From a virus: a DNA stretch of 64,000 nucleotides. The stretch is from positions 1 through 64,000 of IMG/VR virus record IMGVR_UViG_3300031576_000011; one strand, written 5' to 3'. Positions 32,843 to 40,759 of this stretch are shown here, piece after piece. How positions within the stretch are numbered: the stretch's first letter is position 1; each line of letters begins with the position of its first letter. The notes below the pieces were generated by a model. The model was not told the DNA's origin. It saw nothing but the letters and a program-made list of their open reading frames with translations, and made no database searches. The position numbers and the translations under genes were made by a program.

Positions 32843-33856
32843 ATGTGGTTCACCAAGCAGACCGACGGATTCCGGGTCTGGTTCGCCGTGAAGAAGCCGG
32901 CCGGCAATCTTCGGACGGGCATTCCGGCCGGGGAGTTCATGGCGACGGTTGTGAACCCGTCCGACTCGGCTAGCCTCACGCCTGCGGTCGCAGAGTCCGC
33001 CACGAAGCCTGGGCTCTACTCACTGTTCGTGACGCCGGCGTTCCTTACGGCGCACGGGAACGGGGAGTACGGCGTGGTGGTCGAGGTGCTGGCCACGGCG
33101 CCCGTGTTGAAGGACGTCATCGGCGATGTGCTCATGGTGACCTCGCAGGATCTCGACACGCTCGCGACGGCGGCGCAGGCGACGTCGATCCAGGCCGACA
33201 CCGATGACATTCAGGCCCGGTTGCCTGCGTCGCTCGTGGGCGGGCGGATGCGCTCGCACGTGGAGGCGATGGACGCCGACGTGATCGGCGCGGCCCAGAT
33301 CGCCGCCGGGGCGATCACGGCCTCCGAGGCGCCCGCCCTAGCGAACCTGGACGCCACCGTCTCCTCGCGCGCGGTCCCAGGCGACGCGATGGACCTAATC
33401 CCGGGATCGGTGGATGCGGCCGCGCTCGCCGCGGACGCGGTGGCCGAGATCGCCGACGGCGTGTGGGACGAACCCCTCGCCGGGCACTTGGCCGCCGGCT
33501 CGACCGGGAAGGCGCTCGACGACGCCCAGGACGCCGGCAGCCCTGCGCAGATCGCGGCGGCGGTCTGGGACGAGGCGCTCCCTGGGGCGCACGCCGCAGG
33601 CTCTGCCGGCGAGCGTCTGGCGACGACCGACGATCGGGTGGACGTCGTCGTGAGCACGCGCGCCGAACTCACTCGCCAGGTGCTCATCGAGAAGATCCTG
33701 CGGAACAAGCTCATCACGGATCCCGTCGCGGGCACCATCACGATCTTCGACGACGACAGCGTCACCCCGCTCATCACCGCCGCGCTGTTCGAGGACGTCG
33801 CGGGCACGCAGACCTACCGCGGCTCGGGCGCCGACCGGCGGAACAGGATGACGTAG
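32843..33856 (+). CDS. Repeat-containing tail fibre-like protein, 337 aa
   Basis: The protein shares units with its upstream neighbour: IQADTDDIQARLPASLVGGR, EAPALANLD and SSRAVPGDAMDLIPGSVDA. After them come two copies of a VWDE-type unit (IADGVWDEPLAGHLAAGSTGK and AAAVWDEALPGAHAAGSAGE), common in phage structural proteins. The C-terminal part (ILRNKLITDPVAGTITIFDDD) is a domain shared by many phage tail accessory proteins. Start directly after the upstream stop. Confidence 0.65.
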   Translation: MWFTKQTDGFRVWFAVKKPAGNLRTGIPAGEFMATVVNPSDSASLTPAVAESATKPGLYSLFVTPAFLTAHGNGEYGVVVEVLATAPVLKDVIGDVLMVTSQDLDTLATAAQATSIQADTDDIQARLPASLVGGRMRSHVEAMDADVIGAAQIAAGAITASEAPALANLDATVSSRAVPGDAMDLIPGSVDAAALAADAVAEIADGVWDEPLAGHLAAGSTGKALDDAQDAGSPAQIAAAVWDEALPGAHAAGSAGERLATTDDRVDVVVSTRAELTRQVLIEKILRNKLITDPVAGTITIFDDDSVTPLITAALFEDVAGTQTYRGSGADRRNRMT

Positions 33857-33857
33857 C

Positions 33858-34130
33858 GTGGCTGCCACCATCACCGCCCACGGGTACGGCCGCAGCGGGG
33901 GCCTGATCCCGTCGTTCGGCTACGGTCTCGCGCCCATCGTGCGCGTCCCGGCCGTGGCGATCATGCTGATCGGTGCGGACCCTTCGGTACGTATCCTCGT
34001 CGGTGCGGATCCATCGATACGTACCCTCGTGGGTGCGGACCCGTCGGTACGTACCCTCGTCGGTGCGGACCCGTCGGCGATCGTGCTCGAGGGTGCCGAC
34101 CCGAGTAGAATCACGCTGGAGGGCGAGTAG
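33858..34130 (+). CDS. Decapeptide-repeat protein, 90 aa
   Basis: The GTG-initiated protein begins with a short glycine/tyrosine-rich segment and continues with five tandem copies of a ten-residue unit, consensus GADPSVRTLV. The regular length and the conserved small and hydrophobic positions suggest a solenoid. The repeats are also nearly identical at DNA level (30-base units), so copy number may change by recombination. No function known. Confidence 0.6.
   Translation: MAATITAHGYGRSGGLIPSFGYGLAPIVRVPAVAIMLIGADPSVRILVGADPSIRTLVGADPSVRTLVGADPSAIVLEGADPSRITLEGE
33972..34121 (+). repeat. Five tandem 30-bp repeats inside a gene
   Basis: Units begin with GGTGCGGAC at 33972, 34002, 34032 and 34062, and with the variant GGTGCCGAC at 34092. 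Three units contain TACGTA. The period is a multiple of three, so the reading frame is kept. Confidence 0.85.
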
Positions 34131-34132
34131 CG

Positions 34133-34477
34133 ATGCCCGACGTCGTCTTCGGACCCACGAAGGTCGGCGACCGCAAGGACGCGCTTCTCCTTCAACTCAA
34201 GCACGGCGACGGCACGCCGGCGGACCTGACCGGCCTCACGACGGCCGACGTCCGCATTCACATCAAGAATCTCGTGACCGGGGTCGTGCAGCAGTCGAAC
34301 GTGAGCGCGATCGTGACGCCGGCGAGCGGGATCGTGCGCTACGACCCGACGGCGGCGGACGTGGCCGAGATCCGGGACTACGAGATCGAGGTGAAGGTCA
34401 CGTTCTCGGTGGGGATCACGAAGCGGTTCCCGAACTGCGATCGGTTCCTTTGGCCGGTGGTCGCCAACCTCGCGTAG
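34133..34477 (+). CDS. BppU-like/structural protein, 114 aa
   Basis: The sequence pattern VGDRKDALLLQLKHGDGTPADLTGLTTADVRIHIKN, shown in part as LTGLTTADVRIHIKN, matches the beta-sandwich domain found in phage baseplate upper proteins and many short phage proteins (an all-beta domain that starts with D-x-x-P-x-L-x-x-Q-L). The C-terminal part (VRYDPTAADVAEIRDYEIEV) continues the sheet. Virion or fibre-base role inferred. Confidence 0.6.
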   Translation: MPDVVFGPTKVGDRKDALLLQLKHGDGTPADLTGLTTADVRIHIKNLVTGVVQQSNVSAIVTPASGIVRYDPTAADVAEIRDYEIEVKVTFSVGITKRFPNCDRFLWPVVANLA

Positions 34478-34487
34478 GATGTAGCCC

Positions 34488-35462
34488 ATGGCGTACTGCA
34501 CGCTCACCGATCTTCGGGACGAGGGGTTCGCCAAGTGCGACGTCACGGACCGCCGCGCCCAGAGTAAGCTCGACGACGCGGCGGCGCTCATCGAGTCGCT
34601 GCTGGGTCAGTGGTTCGAGCCGCGGGCGCTGACCATCCGGGTGGATGGGCGCGGCACGAGCGAGCTTCTGCTCGAGACCCCGATCATCTCGGTGGCCGAG
34701 GTGCGGGTCGTGAACTTCGATGGCACGCTGCAGGAACCCATCCCGGCGACCGAATACGTGGTCTACAACCGCCACCTGTCCATGGGCCTGCTGAATCCCG
34801 ACGATCGGCAGAACCCGCGGATCGCGTTCACCGGCACGAAGTCGTGGATCGCGCCTGGCCATCCCCTGCCGGGGGTGACCCGGTCCGAGCGCTTCTTCCA
34901 CGAGGAGCGCCAGAACTTCCAGATCCTCGGCAGGTTCGGCTACACGGATCCGAGCTTCGCGGTCGCGCGCGCCATCGCCTCCGGGGTGGGGGACGCGCTC
35001 ACGGCGCCGAAGACCCTGAAGATGGTCAACGCGGCCTTCACGGGCGCCGACGTCGGGGCCACGCTCACGATCACCGGAGCAGTGAATGGCGCCAACAACG
35101 CGGCCCGCACCATCGCGGCCGTCCTGGCCGCCGACACGGTCGAACTCACGCCCGAGACGATCGTGACCGAGGCCGCCGGCTTCACGGCATCGATCGCGGC
35201 GTTCCCACAGACCGGCGTCACGCCGCGGGCGATCAAGCAGGCGTGCCTGCTCCTGGCGGCCAAGAACATGGCGACGCTGTCGGAGCGCGATGCCACCGAC
35301 CTGGCCTCCGGGCGAATCGAATCCATGAGCGTGCGCGATCAGTCCCTCAAGTTCAGCGAGGATCCGCGCATCTCTTCGGGCATGGCCTACTTGACCGGCG
35401 ATCCCGAGGTCGACGCGCTCCTGATCGGCTTCCGAAGGCAGCTCTCGCTCGGGGCGGCCTGA
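34488..35462 (+). CDS. Head-tail connector (gp6-like) with inserted domain
   Basis: The first part has the head-completion pattern: MAYCTLTDLRDEGF, then KLDDAAALIESLLGQWFEPR. The C-terminal part (VTPRAIKQACLLLAAKNMATL and the last helix DALLIGFRRQL) completes the helical connector fold. Between them there is an insert of about 120 residues with a beta-rich domain (FTGADVGATLTITGAVNGA). The insert makes it longer than usual gp6-like proteins (about 100-200 aa). It would form a ring below the portal. Confidence 0.7.
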   Translation: MAYCTLTDLRDEGFAKCDVTDRRAQSKLDDAAALIESLLGQWFEPRALTIRVDGRGTSELLLETPIISVAEVRVVNFDGTLQEPIPATEYVVYNRHLSMGLLNPDDRQNPRIAFTGTKSWIAPGHPLPGVTRSERFFHEERQNFQILGRFGYTDPSFAVARAIASGVGDALTAPKTLKMVNAAFTGADVGATLTITGAVNGANNAARTIAAVLAADTVELTPETIVTEAAGFTASIAAFPQTGVTPRAIKQACLLLAAKNMATLSERDATDLASGRIESMSVRDQSLKFSEDPRISSGMAYLTGDPEVDALLIGFRRQLSLGAA

Positions 35463-35977
35463 TGGCGTTCCTCGGCCGGGCCATCTTTCCGATGCGGATC
35501 GTGATCCGGCAACTGCTCACGAACACCACACGGGCGGCATCGGGTTATGACGATCGCTTGCGCGAATTCAAGATGGTCGACACCAACAGCGACGGCATCG
35601 GGACGCCCGCCCGCAGCGAGAGCGCCGAGCTCGTGATCCCCGGCCAGGTGACGACCCGGGTGCTGGATCGCGGCGATCAGCGCGAAGGCGGGCGCGTTCC
35701 TGAAACGCCCAATCTCGAAGTGACGCTGCACCGGCGCGACCTGAAGGCCGCGGGCCTTCTGGCGGCGGACGGACGATGCAAGATCGTGCCAGGCGACCGG
35801 CTGGTGCGCATCGAGAGTCGGTCCGGCGACGTGATTCAGGACTTCCCGGATCCCCCGGGGATGTACCTGGCCAGCAGCCGGGTGTCGGGGTTCCTGGGAT
35901 CGACCGCCAATCTGGTGGTCTGCACCTTCACGGACCGCCGCGAGGCGCCGGGCGAGCCGGTGGAGACCCAGCTCTAG
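35462..35977 (+). CDS. Hypothetical head-tail/tail protein, 171 aa
   Basis: The ATG overlaps the stop of the connector gene (TGATG). The protein is beta-rich (SAELVIPGQVTTRVLDRGDQ, KIVPGDRLVRIESRSGDVI) and precedes the tail-completion-type gene. Position and size fit a stopper or tail-completion protein, but no family motif is clear. Confidence 0.6.
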   Translation: MAFLGRAIFPMRIVIRQLLTNTTRAASGYDDRLREFKMVDTNSDGIGTPARSESAELVIPGQVTTRVLDRGDQREGGRVPETPNLEVTLHRRDLKAAGLLAADGRCKIVPGDRLVRIESRSGDVIQDFPDPPGMYLASSRVSGFLGSTANLVVCTFTDRREAPGEPVETQL

Positions 35978-36684
35978 TGGCCCGCCCCCTCTCGGGCATC
36001 GTTCCTGGGCCCGAGCACTTCCGGGTGCCACGCCGATTCGTCGGCGGATTCAGTCCCGCGAGGCTGCTGCCGAGTTCGGTCCGCCCCACGCCGGGGCCTG
36101 GCGGACGCATGCGATTCCACGTCGTCCGCACGGGACCGGACTGGGATCGGCTCAGGAAGATCTTCACGCGGCTGCGGACCTGGCCCGTCGACAAGACTGC
36201 GGAGGGGATCGCCCGCTTCCTCGTGGCGCGGACCCGGGAAGGCATCCTGCGTGGCGCCCCTGGCGGGAAGCAGTTCAACCGCCTCGCCGCGTTCACGATC
36301 GCGCGGAAGGGCCACGACCGCCCCCTCATCGACACCCGGCAACTGCTCGAGGCGTTGCGGGCCGAGCGGATGGGCCAGGGGCGCAACTGGTCCCAGTGGT
36401 ACGCGGGCATCCCCGCGGACCTTCCGCACCGCGAGCCGCGCCGGATCGCCGGATTCACCCCGGAGCGCCTGATCGCGATCCGGCGGACGATCGCCCGGAT
36501 CGGCGCCTTCCACGAGTTCGGGTTCCGCCCCAGCAAGATCCAGACGACCCGTCCATTCCTGGGGCCCACGCTCGAGAGCGAGCGCCAGACCATCGAGCAG
36601 CTCGCCGAGGCCAGGCTCGCCCAGTGGATCGGGCTGGATGGCCCGCGCATGCCGCCACGGTCGGGTGGTATCTTTCGGGTGTAG
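35977..36684 (+). CDS. Tail completion/virion morphogenesis protein
   Basis: GTG at 35977 overlaps the upstream stop; an internal ATG at 36109 (MRFHVVRTGPDW) may be the real domain start. The pattern NRLAAFTIARKGHDRPLIDTRQL and IGAFHEFGFR matches phage virion morphogenesis/HK97 gp10-like proteins, in which a KGHDRPL..T..L segment and H-E-F-G near the end are typical. Such proteins close the tail or the neck during assembly. Confidence 0.65.
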   Translation: MARPLSGIVPGPEHFRVPRRFVGGFSPARLLPSSVRPTPGPGGRMRFHVVRTGPDWDRLRKIFTRLRTWPVDKTAEGIARFLVARTREGILRGAPGGKQFNRLAAFTIARKGHDRPLIDTRQLLEALRAERMGQGRNWSQWYAGIPADLPHREPRRIAGFTPERLIAIRRTIARIGAFHEFGFRPSKIQTTRPFLGPTLESERQTIEQLAEARLAQWIGLDGPRMPPRSGGIFRV

Positions 36685-37572
36685 ATGCCGCCCCCCACCG
36701 TCACGTCCGTGTCCCCGTCCTCGGGGCTCTCGCGCGGCGGCTCCCTGGTGTTCGTGAACGGCACGAACTTCGCCACCGTTGGGGCGGTGACCGTGTCGTT
36801 CGGCACGCGCCTGGCGACCAGCGTCGAGGTCCGATCTGCGACGAAGCTCTCCTGTCTGCCCCCGCGCGGCGAGATCGCGCTGGGTGCCACGTCGCTGGCC
36901 GTCACGGTCACGGTCACGAACGTCGTGGCCGCCGAGAGTGACTTCCTGGCCTCCGCGTACACCTACCGACGTCCGGACCTCACGGTGGAGTCCCACCTGC
37001 TGACGGTGATCCGGACGCTCATGACCCGTATGTCGGAACAGTTGCTCGAGAACACGGTGCTGACCACGCACACGGACTTCGACCTGGCGACGTCCGATCT
37101 CCAGAACCGGGTGGAGCTGGCGAAGGTGCCGGTGGTCATCCTGGCGGGTCCCACGCTCATCCCCCACCGGATCGTGAACTACAACGACCGGCCTCCCGTC
37201 TTCACGGGCAGCCCCAACCCCACGGCCTACAAGAAGTACGACCAGCACCGGGCCGTCACCCTCGAGTTCGACGTCCGGATCCTCTCGAAGGCCAAGAGCG
37301 AGCTGCTGAACCTGGTCCACCAGGCCATGGCCTTCCAGATGGGGAACGAGATGCTGGAAGTCCTCCGAGACCCCTTGAACCCGGGGGCCGGCTCGGTACA
37401 CTACCCGCTTATGGTCGTGGGGGAGTTCGTGGCGGCGGATCGGCCGTCCAGGGCCAACCTCCGCGAGGCCGTCGGGCGCTGGAGTGTGGAGGGCGTGCTG
37501 ATCGAGGACGGCGACCTCGTCGAGGACTACCCGACGGTCGACGTCACCACGCTGACGACCGAGGCGTTGTAG
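36685..37572 (+). CDS. IPT/TIG domain fused to tail-terminator-like domain
   Basis: Residues about 1-85 form an IPT/TIG immunoglobulin-like domain (VTSVSPSSGLSRGGSLVFVNGTNF, shown in part as SPSSGLSRGGSLVFVNGTNF). The remaining 200 residues (LTVIRTLMTRMSEQLLENTV onwards) look like the tail-terminator or neck protein that precedes the sheath gene in many myophages. The Ig-like domain is an extra that often decorates phage particles and helps surface binding. The start is directly after the upstream stop. Confidence 0.65.
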   Translation: MPPPTVTSVSPSSGLSRGGSLVFVNGTNFATVGAVTVSFGTRLATSVEVRSATKLSCLPPRGEIALGATSLAVTVTVTNVVAAESDFLASAYTYRRPDLTVESHLLTVIRTLMTRMSEQLLENTVLTTHTDFDLATSDLQNRVELAKVPVVILAGPTLIPHRIVNYNDRPPVFTGSPNPTAYKKYDQHRAVTLEFDVRILSKAKSELLNLVHQAMAFQMGNEMLEVLRDPLNPGAGSVHYPLMVVGEFVAADRPSRANLREAVGRWSVEGVLIEDGDLVEDYPTVDVTTLTTEAL

Positions 37573-37581
37573 GAGGGGACG

Positions 37582-39156
37582 ATGGCGGAGCTCCTGTCTT
37601 CGAAGATCGTCGTCGTCGAGCGTCCCCCGGTCCTCCGCACGATCCCTGGCCAGCCGACGGCAATCGCGTCCACGCCCGTCGTGACGGAGAAGGGTCCGGT
37701 CCGGACGCCCTCCCGTACCACGAGCTTCGAAGAGTGGGTCGGGATCTACGGGGGCTACATCGCGGCCTCGAAGTCCGCGGCGATCATCGAGAAGGCGTTC
37801 CAGAACGGGCTGCGCGATCTCTGGACGTCGCGGGTGGTCCACTACACGGACATCACCAACCCGCTGACCAAGACCTCGGCGAAGGCCCAGGTCATCATTC
37901 CCGACTCCACGCCGGCGAACACGCTGCAGGTGGACGGGAAGTACGACGGCGCCTACGCGAACGGCCCGACGACCACGCAGGTGATCGTGGCCAACGCGAG
38001 CAACGGCGCGGCCGCGAATTACAACCTGGCGGTCAAGTACAAGGGCGTGGTCATCGAGGTCTTCCCGAACGTCGTGAACACGGCGGGGCTCCCCAACTCC
38101 GTGGACACCGTCGTGAACGCGACGGGCACCGGATCGAAGTACATCGCCGTGACCCGGCTGCTCACGACCCGTCCGGTGAACGGGACGTACAACCCCACGG
38201 GCGGGAACGACGGGCTCACCGGGCTGGCGGACACCGACTACACGGGCAGCCAGGCGGGCGGGACCGGGGTGTACGCCTTCGACGCCACGCAGGGCCTGCG
38301 CCTGATGTTCGCGCCGGATCGCCTCACCAGCGCCGTCGAGAACGCGATCATCGACTACTGCGAGGTGACGCGGAACGGCTCGATCTTCCCGGTCGTGGAC
38401 CTCCCGGCTGGCCTGACGGTGAACGCGGCCATCACCCACGTGGAGACCACGGCCCTGCTGCTGAACAAGTCCGAGTTCGGCGTCGTGTACCACCCGCACC
38501 TGAAGATCCTGAACCCGAGCCGGTCCGTGTTCGGGGACACCGACGAGATCGTGGTCCCGAGCTCCGGGCACCTGGTCGGGCTGTTCGCGCAGGTGGACGG
38601 GGCCCGCCCTGGCGGAGTCCACGACGAGCCCGCCGGCATCGAGCGCGGGATCCTGATCGGCGTGACCGGCCTCGAGTCCGACGAGGTGCTGGACGAGCGG
38701 AAGCGCGACCTCCTGTACCCGAAGCGGATCAACCCGATCCATTCCGATCCGGGCATCCCGATCTACGTGGACGGGGCGCGTGTGCTCAAGGGCGACAGCA
38801 ACTTCCCGACGGTCGCGCAGCGCCGCGGCGTGATCGACATCGAGCAGTCGATCAAGGACGGGCTGCAGAGCATCCGGTTCCGGGCGAACGACGAGGAGAC
38901 GCGCGAAGAGGTCTCCCGCACGATCTTCGCGTTCCTGCTCACGAAGTTCAACCAGAAGGCGTTCCGCGGTTCGACGCCCGAGACCGCGTTCTTCGTGGAC
39001 GTCTCCGAGGAGATCAACCCGCCGACGGAGCGCGAGGCGGGGCGCCTGAACGTGAAGATCGGGCTCGCGACCCAGCGGCCGATCGAGTTCATCGTGCTCA
39101 CCTTCCAGCAGGATCTCCGGGACCTCGAGGCCCAGTTGGCGTCGGCGGGAGCCTAG
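37582..39156 (+). CDS. Contractile tail sheath protein, 524 aa
   Basis: The C-terminal half has clear sheath signatures: GVHDEPAGIERGILIGVTGLE, RRDLLYPKRINPI-like KRDLLYPKRINPIHSDPGI, then TVAQRRGVIDIEQSIKDGLQ, and FLLTKFNQKAFRGSTPETAFFVD. The N-terminal half contains EEWVGIYGGY and strand-rich domains. Copies stack around the tail tube and shorten on contraction to drive the tube into the cell. GGAGGGGACG precedes the ATG. This gene shows the phage is a myovirus. Confidence 0.92.
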   Translation: MAELLSSKIVVVERPPVLRTIPGQPTAIASTPVVTEKGPVRTPSRTTSFEEWVGIYGGYIAASKSAAIIEKAFQNGLRDLWTSRVVHYTDITNPLTKTSAKAQVIIPDSTPANTLQVDGKYDGAYANGPTTTQVIVANASNGAAANYNLAVKYKGVVIEVFPNVVNTAGLPNSVDTVVNATGTGSKYIAVTRLLTTRPVNGTYNPTGGNDGLTGLADTDYTGSQAGGTGVYAFDATQGLRLMFAPDRLTSAVENAIIDYCEVTRNGSIFPVVDLPAGLTVNAAITHVETTALLLNKSEFGVVYHPHLKILNPSRSVFGDTDEIVVPSSGHLVGLFAQVDGARPGGVHDEPAGIERGILIGVTGLESDEVLDERKRDLLYPKRINPIHSDPGIPIYVDGARVLKGDSNFPTVAQRRGVIDIEQSIKDGLQSIRFRANDEETREEVSRTIFAFLLTKFNQKAFRGSTPETAFFVDVSEEINPPTEREAGRLNVKIGLATQRPIEFIVLTFQQDLRDLEAQLASAGA

Positions 39157-39197
39157 TCGCGTCGCGTCGGCCCGCGTAGCGGGCCGGGAGGAGTCGG

Positions 39198-39728
39198 ATG
39201 CCCGTCATCGCCACGTCCACGCTGGTCAAGCAGCGGCTCCGGTTCATCGTCGAGATCCCGGGCGTCAACGGGTCGCCCCCGCTGCGCGCGCGGTTCCGCA
39301 CCTGCTCCGAGCTTTCGTTCGAGGTCGCGCCGTCCGAGATCCGGCACGGCGGGTCCGTCATCCCCTACTCGCAGCCCGCTGGGGTCACCTACACCCCGGT
39401 CACGCTCGAGATGGGCGCCACGAACGACGGGCGGCTGTTTCTGTGGGCCATGCAGTGCGCCCTGGCGGGTGGCGGGATCGGCGGGGCGGGCGACGCCCAC
39501 AAGCGGATCGTGGATATCGTCGAACAGGACCGGACGGGGCTGACCATCAACCGCTGGCGGTGCTTCAACGCGTGGGTGACCAAGTTCGTCGCCGGCGACT
39601 GGGACAACGAGTCGAACGACTTCCTGATCTCGTCGGTGACCCTGAAGTACGACTTCTTCGCGCCCACGCTGATGCAGGGCCAGCCCGCGATCGCGGAGGT
39701 CGCGCGGATCGCCGCGCGCCTCGGGTAG
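39198..39728 (+). CDS. Tail tube protein (gp19-like), 176 aa
   Basis: The gene follows the sheath gene, as usual. The sequence has the gp19/tail tube pattern: FIVEIPGVNGSPPLRARFRTCSELSFEV near the start, YTPVTLEMGATNDGRLFLWAM in the middle, and NRWRCFNAWVTKFVAGDWDNESNDFL, all shown in part at most: GATNDGRLFLWAM and NAWVTKFVAGDWDN. The protein forms the inner tube through which DNA passes. GGGAGGAG ribosome site upstream. Confidence 0.88.
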   Translation: MPVIATSTLVKQRLRFIVEIPGVNGSPPLRARFRTCSELSFEVAPSEIRHGGSVIPYSQPAGVTYTPVTLEMGATNDGRLFLWAMQCALAGGGIGGAGDAHKRIVDIVEQDRTGLTINRWRCFNAWVTKFVAGDWDNESNDFLISSVTLKYDFFAPTLMQGQPAIAEVARIAARLG

Positions 39729-39782
39729 CATTGGACCGCCCGCGGGGGCGCGGGCAACGTCGCGTCGCGTCAGGAGGATCGC

Positions 39783-40598
39783 ATGCCAGAGCTCACGGGG
39801 TTTCCCAGCGGCCTCGCCGTCGAGGTCCGGGAGTTCTCGGTCGGGGACCGAGATGCCATGCTGGCCGAGCGGGAGCGCCCTGGGCCCCGGACGGTGGAAC
39901 AGGCGGCGGCCGAGGAACGGCCGATGGAGCCCATCACGCGGGTGCTGCAGAGCACCTGGGTCCGCACGATCGACCCGGCGCACTACAAGTTCTCGGACGG
40001 GCGCTTCGACATCCGGAAGCTGCTCGACGGGGACCGCTGGTACTTCCTGCTGCAGCACCGCCTCATGACCTGGGGCAAGATCGCGCACATGCCCCTGATC
40101 TGCCGGCGGAAGCACGCGTGGGAGCACGCGTTCGACCTCTCGCTGGCGCCGATCCTGACGATCCGTCCGGAGGTCGCCAAGGCGCTGGCGGGCGGCCAGC
40201 CGCTCGAGTTCCTGCTGCCGCGCTCGCAGCGCCGGATCTGGTTCCGGCTGCTCGACGGCGAGATCGGGGACCGGATCGCCGAGGACATCGAGGCGTATCC
40301 CATGGACCCGGAAACCGTCGCGCTGGCCGCGCGCATCGTCAAGGTCGATGGCTGGGACGACAAGACGGGCCTCGACGCGAAGACCGGCCTCGACTTGAAG
40401 ACCTGGGTGAAGCAACTGCCCATGGCTGACGATGAGGCGTTCCGGGACCACCTCGAGGCGGTCGAGCCGGGGGTCGACTTCGAGGCGGACGTCGCGTGTC
40501 CCGCGTGCGGGCTGGTCGTGCCCGTGGATGCGACCGATGCCCCGGATTTTTTCCCGACCCGGCGACAGCGGCGGCGGCGCATGAGGCCGAAATCCTGA
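39783..40598 (+). CDS. Tail assembly chaperone, 0-frame product
   Basis: The 271-aa protein lies between tail tube and tape measure genes, where tail assembly chaperones are encoded. Its middle has RFDIRKLLDGDRWYFLLQHRLMTWG and its end holds a zinc knuckle CPACGLVV. Near the C-terminus the slippery heptamer T TTT TTC (40547-40553) allows a -1 shift into a second open frame, giving a longer product. The last 15 residues of the 0-frame form (RRQRRRRMRPKS) are a basic tail absent from the shifted form. Confidence 0.8.
   Translation: MPELTGFPSGLAVEVREFSVGDRDAMLAERERPGPRTVEQAAAEERPMEPITRVLQSTWVRTIDPAHYKFSDGRFDIRKLLDGDRWYFLLQHRLMTWGKIAHMPLICRRKHAWEHAFDLSLAPILTIRPEVAKALAGGQPLEFLLPRSQRRIWFRLLDGEIGDRIAEDIEAYPMDPETVALAARIVKVDGWDDKTGLDAKTGLDLKTWVKQLPMADDEAFRDHLEAVEPGVDFEADVACPACGLVVPVDATDAPDFFPTRRQRRRRMRPKS
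40547..40553 (+). promoter_or_regulatory. Programmed -1 frameshift site TTTTTTC
   Basis: In the 0 frame the codons are GAT TTT TTC, so P- and A-site tRNAs can both re-pair after a one-base slip (X XXY YYZ with T TTT TTC). The -1 frame is open from here to 40759. Position in the tail chaperone gene just before the tape measure is the classical place for this event. Confidence 0.75.
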
Positions 40599-40759
40599 TG
40601 CTCCTGCAGCGGCGGCCGATGCAGACGGCCTTGGGCCTCACGTACGCCGACATCCTGCAGTTGCCGGTGCATCGCGCGCGGGCGATGTGCGAGTGGCTGG
40701 CCGAGCGGTGGGAGGCGGAGGCTGCGGAACTCGGTAGACTGCCTCGCGGAGGCGCCTGA
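40553..40759 (+). CDS. Frameshift extension of the tail assembly chaperone
   Basis: After the -1 shift, 68 codons are added: the product continues PDPATAAAAHEAEILMLLQR and ends with a helical ADILQLPVHRARAMCEWLAERWEAEAA segment. This helix resembles the C-terminal helices of frameshifted tail chaperones that bind the tape measure protein. The stop overlaps the tape measure start (TGATG). The stretch lacks a good independent start, which supports synthesis only by frameshifting. Confidence 0.75.
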   Translation, partial: PDPATAAAAHEAEILMLLQRRPMQTALGLTYADILQLPVHRARAMCEWLAERWEAEAAELGRLPRGGA

